Origin: Henckelia pumila
Lineage: Eukaryota; Streptophyta; Magnoliopsida; Lamiales; Gesneriaceae
DNA: 64,000 nucleotides
Reading direction: 5' to 3'
Assembly (NCBI RefSeq): GCF_033568475.1
Contig: NC_133120.1
Location: 86,632,151-86,696,150, forward strand
Positions within the stretch are counted from its first letter, which is position 1, and every line of letters starts with the position of its first letter. The position numbers and the translations under genes were made by a program. The notes under the pieces are model-generated. The model ran no database searches. It was not told where the DNA came from and saw nothing but the letters and a program-made list of their open reading frames with translations. Shown piece after piece: positions 46,782 to 59,023 of the stretch.

Positions 46782-47214
46782 TTATTTTCTCTTTCACGCG
46801 TTTTAGAACCTTTGTTTTTTTTTATAATTTTTGTATATATATATATATATGGTCGCATGTTATAATATATCTTGAATTTAAATTCTCAGTCTACAAAGTA
46901 TAATAATTTTTGTTATATGAATTAATAATTTGTGAGTTTTTTATGTGTATATATATATGTGTGTGTGTGTTGTCTTATGTTGTTAAAGACCCCAACCAGG
47001 AAAGGAAGAAACTTCACAGAAAAATAATGGTGATGCTGGTCCACGGCTACATGCCTGGACTTGTACCTTATTTCAGTTTCTCTGTTGCTTCTTGTGTTTC
47101 TTCAGCCAGTATACTGTAGGCAGAAAATAAAATCATGAGCTAAATTATTATAATTAATCAATATTCTAAGAGAGTGCAAGGGTACTGTTAATCAATATTG
47201 TGTTTTTGTGTATT
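46782..47214. other. Short spacer
   Basis: AT-rich flank of the small ORF, with TA and TG microsatellites. From about 47205 it joins the leader of the protease pseudogene (TATTTTCTACTTCAAATTTT, as at 40070). Confidence 0.6.
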
Positions 47215-47745
47215 TTCTACTTCAAATTTTAGCATCTATCTTATAATGCATCCTCGCAAAAATACGGCACTGATCAAGATGATTTTGCTTTTGATGACCA
47301 TCCAAATATTGGAGACTTTTTCCTCCACTGTGCCCCGTGCAATTAATCACCTTACAACTCATTCATCGTTATTCTATCGTTTCTCCGAAAAAAATATTTC
47401 CAGATCGTTGAAAAGCTCGCAAACCCGCACTACAAGAAAAACGCTAAAAGACAACGGATTTTATCCATTGTCATAGGGGGTAAAAAACTGTTGAAACTAA
47501 TGGTGTTGTTAAAAACACGCTCAACGACCGTTGTCGTAGTAAAAAACTTTCGTTTTCCATTTAAAAAACAAAAAAAAAAATAAAAATTAATCTACAAATT
47601 TCAATATTATAAATAAACCAAAATTTAAAATTTCAAAAATAAAATTTCATATACAATATTTTAGTATTAAAAATTATTCGAAATTAAATTCTAATGCAAT
47701 GCATACTATAGAAAAATACAAAAAATTAAATATATTTCGATGGAA

Positions 47746-48060
47746 TCAAATGTAGCTTTCAGATGAATCCTTGGACAACCCAGTAAAGCGCACCTCGGTT
47801 GCGCTCAGTTGCTCACTCATCTCTTGGAGCAGAATCTAAGGCTAAACTTTATTAGTTACAAGAGATTTAAATAATGAATGAAAGAATATACATGTTAAGT
47901 ACCTTGTAAAAGTTCTTTGAAACAAGGCCATCATTTTCAGAAGCACTCAATTCTTGCACAATCTTTCGAGCCCTATGCTGATAGCTTGCATTTCCTCTGC
48001 CAAATACTTCAACTGCAGAGTTCACAATATTCGAACTATTTCTCAAATCTGAAACCTGAG
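47746..48060 (-). pseudogene. Captured fragment of an unidentified host gene (two exons)
   Basis: On the minus strand 48060-47903 reads QVSDLRNSSNIVNSAVEVFG and on to RARKIVQELSASENDGLVSK, then a GTACTT donor. After an intron, 47838-47746 reads LLQEMSEQLSATEVRFTGLS, and ends at a TGA. Intact splice sites and a long undamaged frame show this is from a real gene's 3' end. I do not recognise the family; it is helical and charged. It lies in the same orientation as the SRP receptor piece. Confidence 0.6.
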
Positions 48061-49769
48061 TAAATGGAGAAGAGAAATATAAGTTCTAGAAGAAAATTTC
48101 ATATTTTAACGGGTCACAATTAAGAGGAGGATAAACATAGGATGTAAGGAATTGCACTTTCTTCTGAACATTAATGTTTATAAAAGCAATAATCAATAAC
48201 AAAAATTTGTCCAAATTTTGAATTAATTTAAAACTTTCCCCGTGTGTTTTACTCAGATTTCCACCTTAACTGCATCACTTAAAAAAACAAAAGAAGCATC
48301 CAATGATCAAACTCCAAACTTCTTAGTCAACAACAAGTAACAATTAAAGGAACCACATTTGATGACACAACCATTTAGATTATATTCTCGTGTCTATACA
48401 AAAGAAAGAACATCGAAAATTTTAATTTATATCATAACATATCCACCTGTCTGTAAGAGAAATAAAATGTAAAATTATATATAGTGTCAAGAGGATAGTA
48501 TTGGTAAATCATTTAGAAAACTTCTTCTCTCAAAAATTTGGAGACTACCGTACATTAACATAATTCTTATCAATGCAATTCTTTTCTTTATATCGCCACG
48601 AATGTCAAGGAAATGGAACACGGAAGCAAACAATCATAGCCCAATACAAGAAAATTCAAGACTACAAACAAAAAGACACAGAACAGAGGAGAAGAAAGGA
48701 AAAGAAAATTACATTATTTTCGAGTCGTTGAATGCGTCAAACAGCAATTAAGCGCTTTTTGGTCCATTTTCCGATAACCTATGCTGCCACAGCAAGTCAA
48801 ATTACGCGAAAGAAGTAATTTGATTCGCATAACAGTAGAAGAATCCGATGAAATAGATGTGGGGTTGGATATCTGAGCCTAGGTTATTGACATAAACACA
48901 TGCGCACAAATGTGCATGAAATCAGCGTGTCGCGGAAGTCCACGAATAGCCAAAACTGTTATCTCTGCTCATGCTTGTGTTTCATTAGCAATGGATGTCT
49001 GAGCCTAGGTTGTTGACATATAAACATTTAAATATTTGTTAATTGTTAATTTATCACAGGTAGACATATATAAAATAACATAACGGCCTCGTTTTATATT
49101 TCATGAAATTCAACAATTCCCAACAACCAATTGTGAGAATTCTAAATATACCTTTAACCATTTCTTCACCTGTTTCCAAAAATAAACAAATGGTCACAAT
49201 TATTCCCGTAGCTGTAGCAAGAACAAGTTCATATGACGGAAATGTGTAGGATTACAAATGAAAATAGTCATAAAAAGAAAGAGAGAAAAATACCAGGAGG
49301 CTTTCGCAGGTTGGCTGGCGCCATGCATTTGTCATCATCCCTCGATTTTTTTTCAAAAACCTTTTGAGGAAGCCCAGACGAGAGAAAGCTCTGGTTTTTT
49401 ATAATCTTTTCCCGTCAAGACTAGATTTTGCATTTGTCTTAGAGCTCCTCCACAGTAAACTCATGCTGTTGTTACCACAGTAGAGAAAAATGAAGTATCT
49501 CTACCTAAATTTACTTCGAGATGGTGAAGTCAATCTAAAAAAAGTTCCAGCCTCTGCTTGTGAAACTGGAAATGAACTGGAATAAATATACAACAAAACA
49601 ACTAAATAATCAGTAAAAATTGCAATAAAATGACTTACCATCCGAACATGAATCTGGAAGATACTTGGCTTGGTCGGTACCTTAGCAGAAACAGATAATA
49701 ATTTTAGATATTAAGATTCAACCTTTAAAAAATCGACAGATTCACGAGGTTGTGTATGCATGAGTATAC

Positions 49770-51124
49770 AGACAAATAAAACTGTTGCATACTCTGAAGC
49801 AGCACGGATAATAGGCAAGAAATCGACAGCATCCACCACAAATACTACACTAGCTGCCCGAGGCAAGAACTCATCTAATTTGGGTTGAAGCCGCAAATGG
49901 CCAGGAATATCGAAAACATGAATAGGCTTTATTTTTCCTTTATGCCGAGCAGCTGAAATAAGTTTCAGAGGGATTAAATATCTCAGTTTTACAGGAAAAA
50001 GCATGATAACAAATCTACACTCCAAACTAAATGATCCAAACAGTAAGTTCACAGAATATTAGTATTACCTTATTTCATATTAAGATTCAAAATTACTATT
50101 CAAACACCTCATATTTACAGATATTAAACAGTATTACCTTAGTCACCTATGAATGTAGAACAAAAGTTCCTTCATTTGGTTCCAGTGAAGTCACAGTACC
50201 CTGATGAGAGGATCCGTCTTGGATGGAGCTATTGGAAGGAATGAGCTGTATGCTAATATTGAAACGACATGGAGCACCTTGTTAGGAACTGTAAAACTCT
50301 TTTACTTGACATAAGACAACACATTAATCACCTTCTCTTCCTTGAATTACAGACTGAAGCCAAAAGGGCATCGAAATTCGAAATGTTTTGTAGGATCAAG
50401 AAATCAAAATAGCAGAGGCATTTATCAAGAATTGGTCTTTGTTTTCCTGCTTTCGTACAAGTTCTATGGGATTCTAGCAAATCTATACAATCAACTTGGA
50501 AACACACAAATTTTGCTAGGCATGGGTTCGGTGGGGAATTCGAATCCTTGGGCAAATCAAAGTACAGATTACTGGCAGTAGACTAGCTGGGATTCGGGAG
50601 GAGCCCCAAGCCCACAGATTCTCTCTATACTCTAAGGGAGCAAGTGGACATGATAGAAATATCTGTGATGGAGCCACACAAGGTCAAGTGTTTCCACATC
50701 GTGGCCCATTCACTGGGCTGCATTTTGGCATTTGCGCTTGCGGTGAACCATCCAAACTCGGTCAAGTCTCTCACCCTACTCGCGCCGAATCATCTCTACA
50801 CTACAAGAATGCTTCAAAAATTTGTTACTCGTCGCCTACAACACTCATTCCCAGTGGTCTTGGTGCCCGAGTCACCCTCCCCACCCACATACGATTAATT
50901 TCCTTAAATACTGAAAATTAGGTTTTTGTAAGGGGCATCGATCGAAACAGGGCAGACTTACTTACTAGCAACAGAGTAGCTCCAATTATGGCGTACAACT
51001 GAGAGAGGGAAGCTTGCGACGAGGTGGGGGCGGCTAGGGCGAGGGCGTTGGAGAATCGACGGTGAGAGCTTCCGCGAGCGACGAGGAGAGAATAAGAGAA
51101 GATATTGTGTACGTATGAATACAA
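49770..51124 (-). pseudogene. Captured fragments of SRP receptor subunit beta
   Basis: Three pieces in gene order on the minus strand. About 51124-50918 reads SQLYAIIGATLLLV, like the N-terminal membrane anchor. About 50225-50150 reads SSHQGTVTSLEPNEGTFVLH. About 49955-49783 reads KGKIKPIHVFDIPGHLRLQP and DEFLPRAASVVFVVDAVDFL, containing the G3-type DxPGH motif and following strand of this Ras-like GTPase. The P-loop part is not recognisable. The intact protein anchors the SRP receptor in the ER membrane; this is only a transduplicated remnant with stops. Confidence 0.8.
50583..50898 (+). pseudogene. Captured fragment of a BODYGUARD-like alpha/beta hydrolase
   Basis: The plus strand reads GFGRSPKPTDSLYTLREQVD followed by MIEISVMEPHKVKCFHIVAHSLGCILAFALAV. 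The SLGC nucleophile elbow and the preceding FGRSPKP are close to plant BODYGUARD proteins (cuticle formation). It ends in SVKSLTLLAP and then drifts. It lacks most of the fold and sits between pieces of the SRP receptor fragment in opposite orientation, so it is a separate capture. Confidence 0.78.
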
Positions 51125-52669
51125 GTGTTAAATATTTTTTACACATATTTCAAATAAAAAATAAAATATAATCTATTACAACATAAAATAATAAAGAGAA
51201 CAACGGGTTTCTTGATTTGTTGTCGTAGGCTATATAAAAAAATGCTCTCAAAGACAACGAATTTTAAAATCCGTTGTGGTAGGCCATAAAAAACACGTTC
51301 ATAGACAACAGATATTAAAATCCGTTGTCGTAGGTCATAATCTGTTGTCTTTTTTTATCAAAATAAGACAAAAAGTCATACTCTGTTGTCGTTTTTTTTT
51401 TTTTTTTTTTTTATCAAAATAAGGCAAACAACAACACTTTTTATTAAATCCATTGTGAAAGGTTATAAGACAACGATTTTTACACAAAACCGTTGTCTTT
51501 TATATTTGTTGTACATCAAATTTGTTGTAGTGCCGGGTTGAGTAATTACAAGCGATGAGAAATGTTCGTAGGAGCATGTCAAAATATGGAGTCACAACTC
51601 TGGCTTAACTAACTTTTTTGTAATCCTCGAATCCGCCAGTATTTTTTTGACCGAGGCATACATAGGTAATCCTTGAATCCGCCAGTACTTCATGATGGAC
51701 ACTGGGAGTGATTTATTATGGGTTCGGAGCACCCTATGCAATAAGTGCAAGTTTAATTTTAGTACATATATGATCCATCACTTTCGTCGACTTTCCGTGA
51801 AGTGCGATGCTATACCCGAGCATGTATAAATTTTCAAAACAACGCTATATGTAACCCTGCAGAAGAAAACCCTCTTTGTCATTTTGATATTGAGTATGCA
51901 AATGAAATGGGTGTCTCTGGTAATTTGGCCTTGGAACGGTTCACATTTGTGACACCCAACAAGATAATACAATTTGTTCCGAACATAACATTTGGATATG
52001 CAACTGGCATATCACGAGACAATATGTAGGGTATACAAGGAATAATTGGACTCCAAGCAACCAATCCATATGCTTTGGTGTCTCTATTTGGAAGGAAATT
52101 CTTGTATTGCATTGGCAGTATTAGAGATTCCGACTATAAATACAATCACTTGTCCCTTGGCAACGCAGCAGTTGTTCAAGGTTAATATTCAACCCCAAAA
52201 AGATTCTGTTATTGAGGTTATCACCTGGTCACTGTCGAAGGAATATCACTCGGTTAAAAAAACAACTTCAAATCGATGAAAGGAATTATAAGTCCAATGA
52301 TGTTATTGTTAAAATTATACTTCTATCAGATTGAATAATAATAGAGAAGAGATCGGATCGAATAGTACAGATCAGATGAGCTCGGTGATCAGATGAGTTC
52401 ATGGTGCAGATCGAATACTGGGATCAGATCGATGTGATGGTCAGATGAGTTCATGCAGATAGATTGCTCGAGTACTGTGACTTGGTTAGAAGTCAGATGA
52501 AGTTTCCAAAGAGCTGGAAGCTTGAAGGCAGATCAAAGCAGATCGAAGTACGAGGGCAGATCAGACTGATGAATGAAGGCTTATTCGGATGAACCATGTT
52601 GACTTTGTAATTGGGCCGTAAGTTACTGTTGACCTAAAGCCCAAGATGAAAGTCGATTTTATTCTCTAT

Positions 52670-52863
52670 GGCCCCGTTTGGTTTCAAAAGTCAGGCCAAA
52701 AAAGCATTTTTTTAAGTGCTTTTCAGTTAACAAGGTGTTTGTTTGACCAAAAAAGTGCTTAAATAAGCATTTTTTTAAGTCAAAATTAGAGCTTTTTTAA
52801 AAGCCAAAAATTGTAGCTTTTAAAAGCACTTATTTTAAAAAATCTCTACAAAATCCAAACGGG
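52670..52863. mobile_element. hAT-like MITE inside the copia LTR
   Basis: About 194 bp beginning GGCCCCGTTTGGTTTC and ending AATCCAAACGGG, with CTCTAT on both sides (52664-52669, 52864-52869). Inner words AAGTGCTTAAATAAGCATTT and AAAAGCACTTATTTT form further short inverted repeats. The GCCCGTTTGG tip is common in plant hAT MITEs. It could be a long-standing part of this LTR family rather than a private insertion. Confidence 0.65.
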
Positions 52864-53161
52864 CTCTATATATACAGATGGAAGCTGGCCGCAACGAGTA
52901 GAACAGAAAAAAACAAATTATTCAGAATATATTGAGAGAAGAAAAGAGAGATTTCGGAGGAGAGAAACAAGCAAAGATTGTGACGGGAAGAATTCAAGGC
53001 TGCAAAGCTTGAATTGAGTCTGTATCTAGCTTGAGAGTTTTCGTTGTCCATCTCTGTAATAAGCTCTGGTTTTTGAGCTTGGTTGTTTCTGTTGGTAATT
53101 AATAAAAGTGTTGTGTTGCTCTCCCGTGGACGTAGGCAAATCTTTGTCGAACCACGTAAAC

Positions 53162-54485
53162 TGTAGTAGCCCGTAACCAAAATCAGTGATTAAGAAATTA
53201 ATCATAATTACTTGGGAAGCGTTCGAAAGCTCCGAAGGCAGGATCGGAAGCTCAGAACAAGATCAGAATCTCCGAAAGTGAGTTCGGAAGCTCCGAACAG
53301 GATCGGAAGCTCCGATCGAATTACGTCAGGCATGACGTGTGGCAGGATCGGAAGTTCCTATCACCTCTATCCGAAGTCAACTAGTGAGATTTTGACACGT
53401 GACAGATAAGCGAGATCGAAAGCTCTGATGTCGGGATCGGACGTTCCGATCGAGGAACGGAGGTTCCGATCGTCGTCTATAAATAAGGGGTGCCGAGCTC
53501 ACATTTGAGTACACCAATTCCTCTCTTCTCTCTCAATTCCTTAGCTTCTAACTCAAATCTAGGGAATTCTAGGCGTCCTGTGGGGAATCCGGAAGTGGCA
53601 TAGCGATCCAGGCGTCGTAGCGGAGCTGTGGCCTAGTTTTGAGGCACTCGACATTAAAGGGTAACGACGGACGAAGGTATAGCTTTTGCTTTCTATAAAT
53701 ATTTAGAAGTATGCAATAGCTTAGTTAAGGCTTTTAGAGCACTTTAATGATAGTAGTATCATTTGGCAGTGTAGAGCAGACTATAGGCGTGGACCTAGAG
53801 TTGGTAGAGCTTGCACTGATTTGAGGTACGAAAGTACTGTTCGAGATATCCCGACTGAGTATGCATGTATTATGTGACTGCATGATTTATATGTCATGAT
53901 TTAGGCTGCATTCATTTGCATATTGAGCTATCTCCTTCGAGATGTCTATTAGTAGGATTGTACCCTATCCTGTTAGTGGATGAACTTCCATGGCTTTGGG
54001 TCCGGTAAATCCACTGGTATTAAGGTATGGGAGCCACCTCCTGAAGCGACGGTACAACGTGCTACATACCAGGGCCCGGTCTGTCTATGTTATCTGATCC
54101 TTGACCTCAAGTTTATAAGGAGTTCACTTTGCATGCATGTATACTCATACTCTCGTACTGAGAATTTTATGCTCACGTCTCGTACTCTGTGTTTTTGGAC
54201 ACCCTATTCCATGGGGTAGGTATGCGATTGGACGAGGCGGGTGGATCCAAGAGGGGCTAGGCAGTGGTTGGCCAGCTGGAGCTTCGCCTAGGTTTTATTC
54301 TGTTGTTATTGGATTGATACAAACTGTTCGATTGGGTTGTATTATTATTTGGGTATTTACAGATTCCTTGCCTTGGGATTGTATAATATTTATGGTTTCT
54401 GCAGTTTTATTCTGATATCCGTTTAATTAAGTTAATTGCATGCCTAAGTTCTGTTTAGTAGGTGATCCAGGTAAGGGTCACTACA
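53162..54485 (+). repeat. 5' LTR of the gypsy element
   Basis: 1324 bp from TGTAGTAGCCCGTAACC to GGGTCACTACA. The U3 part is packed with CGGAAGCTCCGA-type near-palindromic words. TATAAATAAGG near 53480 is a likely LTR promoter. Confidence 0.92.
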
Positions 54486-54569
54486 TTTATGGTATCAGAG
54501 CATGCAAAGTATTCTTGGGATTTAGATTCTACATAAGATAACCGTTAGGTTAATTTTGTAGATGGTAGA

Positions 54570-57500
54570 TCGTGACGACCAGAGTTCTCATGGCAGTATT
54601 GGTGTGCGTTGGGGTGATGCCGACCGGGAGCCTCGTCGGGAACGCCGCCATCGTCATCGAGATGAGGACCGTTTCAGTGTACGTCGATTCTTGCAGATGG
54701 GGCCTAAGCCCTTGGTTGGAGGTTAGTCTCCGGATGATGCGGAGAACTGGTTAGACCGCATGGAGACGACTTTTCAGACTTTCCAATGCACCGATGAGCA
54801 AAAGATGGAGACCCTTGGTTATCTTCTGGATGGACGTGTGCGCAGGTGGTGGAGGTTTACTTCTGCACCTTTTGTTGCGGCGAGAGGAGTGGCCACCTGG
54901 GCCGAGTTCCGCACAGCTTTTCAGAAGCTGTATTTTCCTCCTGCACTCCGTCAGTCGAAGGCGGGCGAGCTACTGAGTCTGCGACAGGGAGCCATGTCTA
55001 TTGATGAGTATCAACAGAAGTTCTTTGATCTGTTATCCTATTGCCCCGAGATTGTCGACAGCTCCGAGATGAAGTATAATCTGTTCCTTCAGGGCCTTAA
55101 CCCTGAGATCCATGACCGTGTGGCGGTTGGTGACGACAAGTCCTACAAGGGTTTGGTGAGCCGTTGTCACCAGGCGGAGGACATCATTCTACAGAACAGG
55201 TCTTTCTCTCAGTCGAGACCTGCTAGTTCTTTGGGTCCCCTTGCCCAATCTTTCAAGAAGTCTGGATCTACTTCTTCTTCCTCTGGCTCTGCTGGTGTTG
55301 TCCGTTTCGGAAAGAAGGACAAGTGTGATCACTGTGGGAAGAACCATCCATCCAAAAAGTGCCGTAGAGCTTCTGGAGCTTGTTTTCGTTGTGGAGAGAC
55401 TGGTCATATCCGGAGGGATTGTTCACTATCTGGGGGAGGCGGTTCTGGTTCTGGTTCAAGATCTGGTTCTCAGGCCACCGTTCAGCAGAGGTCGCAGGGA
55501 CAGCCTGCTGGGAGTTCTCATTTGAGGCCACGAGCTTCTGGCCAGGTGTTTGCCCTGAGACATGATCAGGCAGTGGAGGAGAATGAGAAAGTCATCGCAG
55601 GTACATTTCTGCTTTATGGTATACCTGCTCTTATACTTATTGACACTGGTGCATCTCATTCCTTCATTTCTGCACGTTTTGTTAAGAGACATAAGTTACC
55701 ATGCATTGCACTAGACGTAGTGATGTCTGTTTCTACTCCGACGGGCCAATCTGCTTTGGCTAAGCGTCTAGTGATGGGTTGCCCTTTAGAGTTCGAGGGG
55801 AACATTCTGTGGACTGCTATCAGAGATTAGTACGCTTTCATCCGGAGGGGAGTGATAACTGGTTTTTCTATGGTAAGGGAGCGCGACCCCCGATACCTTT
55901 TGTATCAGCTTTGAGAGCCTGTCGAGCTCTAGAGTCTGGCGGGGAAGGCTACCTTATCTATGCAGTTGATTTGTCTGCTGAGAGTATTGGGATAGAGAGT
56001 ATTCCTGTTGTGGATGAATTTTCAGATGTATTTCCTGATGAGATTCCGGGTTTTCCTCCTGTTAGGGAAGTCGAGTTTGACATAGAGTTGATGCCTGACA
56101 CTTCTCCTATTTCTCGAGCACCGTATCGTCTGGCTCCATCAGAGATGCGTGAGTTGAAGAATTAGCTACAGGATTTTTTGGACAAGGGTTACATTCGTCC
56201 TAGTGTATCTCCTTGGGGAGCTCCTGTTTTTTTTGTAAAAGAGAAGGATGAGTCGATGCGGCTGTGCATTGACTATCGGCAGCTGAATCGAGTCACTGTG
56301 AAGAACAAGTATCCTTTGCCTCGTATTGATGACTTGTTTGATCAGCTGTAGGGCACTTCAGTTTACTCCAAGATTGACTTGAGATCTGGGTATCATCAGT
56401 TGAGAGTCCGAGATCAGGATGTAGCCAAGACTGCATTCCGTACTCGCTATGGGCATTACGAGTTTCTAGTGATACCATTTGGTTTGACTAATGCGCCGGC
56501 TATATTCATGGATCTGATGAACCGTGTCTTTAGGGAGTATTTAGACAAGTTTGTCGTGGTCTTCATTGACGACATATTGGTGTATTCGCGTAATACGGAA
56601 GAGCATGTTTCTCACTTGCGGTTGGTACTGCAGACTCTTTGGGATGAGCAGTTGTACGCCAAGCTGAGCAAGTGTGAGTTCTGGATGGATCGAGTGGTCT
56701 TTCTTGGCCATATCATATCCAGGGAGGGGATTTCTGTTGATTCAAGCAAGATTGAGGCGGTGCTTAATTGGTCGCGACCGACGACGGTTGCTGAGATCCG
56801 TAGCTTTCTGGGTCTAGCAGGATATTATCGTCGCTTCATTTTGAATTTCTCTCAGCTAGCTCGACCTTTGATGCAGCTTACCCGCAAGGGTGTGGATTTC
56901 GAGTGGTCTCCGAGTGTTAGGAGAATTTCTGTGAGCTTCGACGGCGGTTGACTTCTGCGCCGGTGTTGGCATTACCGTCAGGATCTGGAGGGTATGTGGT
57001 ATACACTGATGCTTCTCTTCAGGGGTTAGGTTGTGTCCTGACTCAGAATAGGAATGTGATCGCATACGCTTCTAGACAGCTGAAGCTTCACGAGGACAAC
57101 TACCCAGTTCATGATTTTGAATTGGCAGCCATTGTGTTCGCTTTGAAGATCTGGCGTCATTATCTGTATGGCGAAAAATTTGAGATCTTCACCGACCATA
57201 AGAGTTTCAAGTATTTGTTCACTCAGGCGGAGTTGAACATGAGACAGAGACGTTGGATGGACTTGCTTAAGGACTATGATTGCGAGATTAAGTACCATCC
57301 GGGAGCTTCTAATCTCACCACTGATGCATTGAGTCTCAAGGTGCGACTATCCGCACTTCAGACTTGTTCGATGTCTAGTGCGATCAGTGACTGTTGTACT
57401 TCAGGATATACTTTCAAGCATAAGAAAGGGTATCCAAATGTTTGCGATATTATCTGAGCCAGCTTTGTATTCACGGATTCAAAATGCTCAGATGTCTGAT

Positions 57501-58890
57501 TCGAAAACCCAGCGTTTAGCTCGTCTAGCTAACGAGGGTAGCTCGTCTGGATTTCACTATCAGTCAGATGGCTTTCTGTGTTTGTCTGGTAGGCTTGTGA
57601 TTCCGCAGGATGTAGAGTTGCAATAGCAGATTTTGTCTCAGGCGCATCGCACTAAGTTGAGTATTCATCCTGGAAGCAACAAGATGTACAAGGATCTACG
57701 TACTCGTTTTTGGTGGAAGGGAATGAAACGCAGTATTTATCAGTTTGTTTCGAGATGTTTGGTGTGTCAACAGGTCAAGGCAGAGCACCGATGACCTGAA
57801 GGATTGCTTCACAGTCTGCCTATTCCTGAATGGAAATGGAAGTTTATCACAATGGACTTTGTGACCCATTTGCCGATATCCCCGAGGAACTGTGATGCTA
57901 TCTGGGTTGTGGTGGACCGACTCACCAAGTCAGCGCATTTCATTGCCTATAGCCGGGAGTACAATGTGGATCGTATGGCTCGGTTGTACATTCAAGAGAT
58001 CGTTCGACTTTATGGAGTGCCTGTGAGCATTGTCAGCGATCGGGACCCCAGGTTTACTTCTAGATTCTGGGGGAGTGTTCAGTGTGCAATGGGTACTACT
58101 CTCAGTTTGAGTACTGACTATCATCTGGAGACTGATGGTCAGTCAGAGCGCACTATCCGTACTTTGGAGGATATGCTTAGAGCGTGCGTCATGGGTTTTG
58201 GTCCAGCCTGGCAGGATCATTTGCCATTGATCGAGTTCGCGTACAACAACAACTATCATACTAGCATTGGGATGGCACCTTTTGAGGCGTTGTACGGGCG
58301 ACGTTGTCGTACTCCACTCTTCTGGGAAGAAGTGGGGGAGAGACAGGCTGAGGGACCGGAGTTTATCCAGCAGGCGGTAGACATTGTTGATCAGATCAAG
58401 AAACGGATTAAGATTGCACAGGATCGTCATGACAGCTATGCTAACACCAAGAGTAGGCCTTTGCAGTTCGATGTCGGGGAGAAAGTGTTTCTGAGAGTGT
58501 CACCTTTTCGCAAAATTCTCAGATTTGGCCTTAAGGGCAAGTTGTCTCCCAGATTTATCGGTCCGCTTGAGATCTTGGAGAGTATTGGCGATTTGGATTA
58601 TCGACTAGCTTTGCCACCGCATCTTTTCAGTATTCACGACGTGTTCCACGTATCTCTGTTGCGACGGTATGTGGCAGATGAGTCTCATATTCTGCAGCGG
58701 TCTGAGGTTCAGGTGAGCAAGGATTTGACCTATGTTGAGAAACCTATTCGTATCCTGGATTATAAGGATAAGGTTTTGCGGAACAAAGTCATTCCTCTGG
58801 TTTTAGTTCAGTGGCAGCGCCGAGGCACTGAGGAAGCTACTTGGGAGCTTGAGGACAGAATGCGTGAAGACCATCCTGAGTTGTTTTGAT
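54570..58890 (+). other. Internal gag-pol remnant of the gypsy element
   Basis: Domain regions, approximate: gag 54590-55440, protease 55600-55700, reverse transcriptase 56190-56900, RNase H 56940-57320, integrase zinc-binding part 57640-57790 and catalytic core 57840-58330, chromodomain-like tail 58690-58890. It is broken in several places and not able to encode one polyprotein. Confidence 0.88.
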
Positions 58891-59023
58891 TTCATTCTTA
58901 AAGTTGTATTCAGTTGCAAACTCTGTAAACGTTTGATTTGAATAAAGAATGTTTCTGATTTCTGTATTACATTCAGTACTTAAGATCTGATTTCGAGGAC
59001 GAAATATCTTAAGTGGGGGAGAA

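Larger units (their letters stand above)
47428..51532. mobile_element. Non-autonomous CACTA (En/Spm) transposon carrying host gene fragments
   Basis: 4105 bp. It begins CACTACAAGAAAAACGC and ends TTTGTTGTAGTG, so the ends are inverted CACTACAA repeats, and it is flanked by the 3 bp duplication CCG (47425-47427 and 51533-51535). The intact gene at 40117 shows the empty site with one CCG. Subterminal AT-poor words such as AAAATCCGTTGT and GACAACGGATTTT occur several times near both ends in both orientations, as expected for transposase-binding repeats. No transposase reading frame is present. Inside are fragments of an SRP receptor beta gene (-), a BODYGUARD-like hydrolase (+) and one unidentified gene (-). 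Confidence 0.93.
47215..52306 (+). pseudogene. Second aspartic protease copy, split by a CACTA element
   Basis: The left piece (47215-47427) matches the leader, signal peptide and propeptide of the gene at 40117. The right piece (51536-52306) matches the catalytic part from the ACAAGCGATGA region through DTGSDLLWV and the Cys-rich insert to near the second active site. The start codon is changed to ACG (AATACGGCACTG against AATATGGCACTG), there are short deletions, a local repeat of CCTCGAATCCGCCAGTA, and an early stop after TTGCATATCACGAGACAATATG-type sequence. The piece ends where the copia element begins; the remainder should lie beyond the window. Confidence 0.9.

Noticed and set aside
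46910-47119. 69-codon frame before the protease pseudogene
   Set aside because: It starts in TATATG/TGTGTG microsatellite and shows no conserved motif. Kept as spacer.
51240-51530. Regularly recurring CCGTTGTCGTAGG words that could suggest a CRISPR-like or satellite array
   Set aside because: They are the subterminal repeats of the CACTA element, in both orientations and irregularly spaced.
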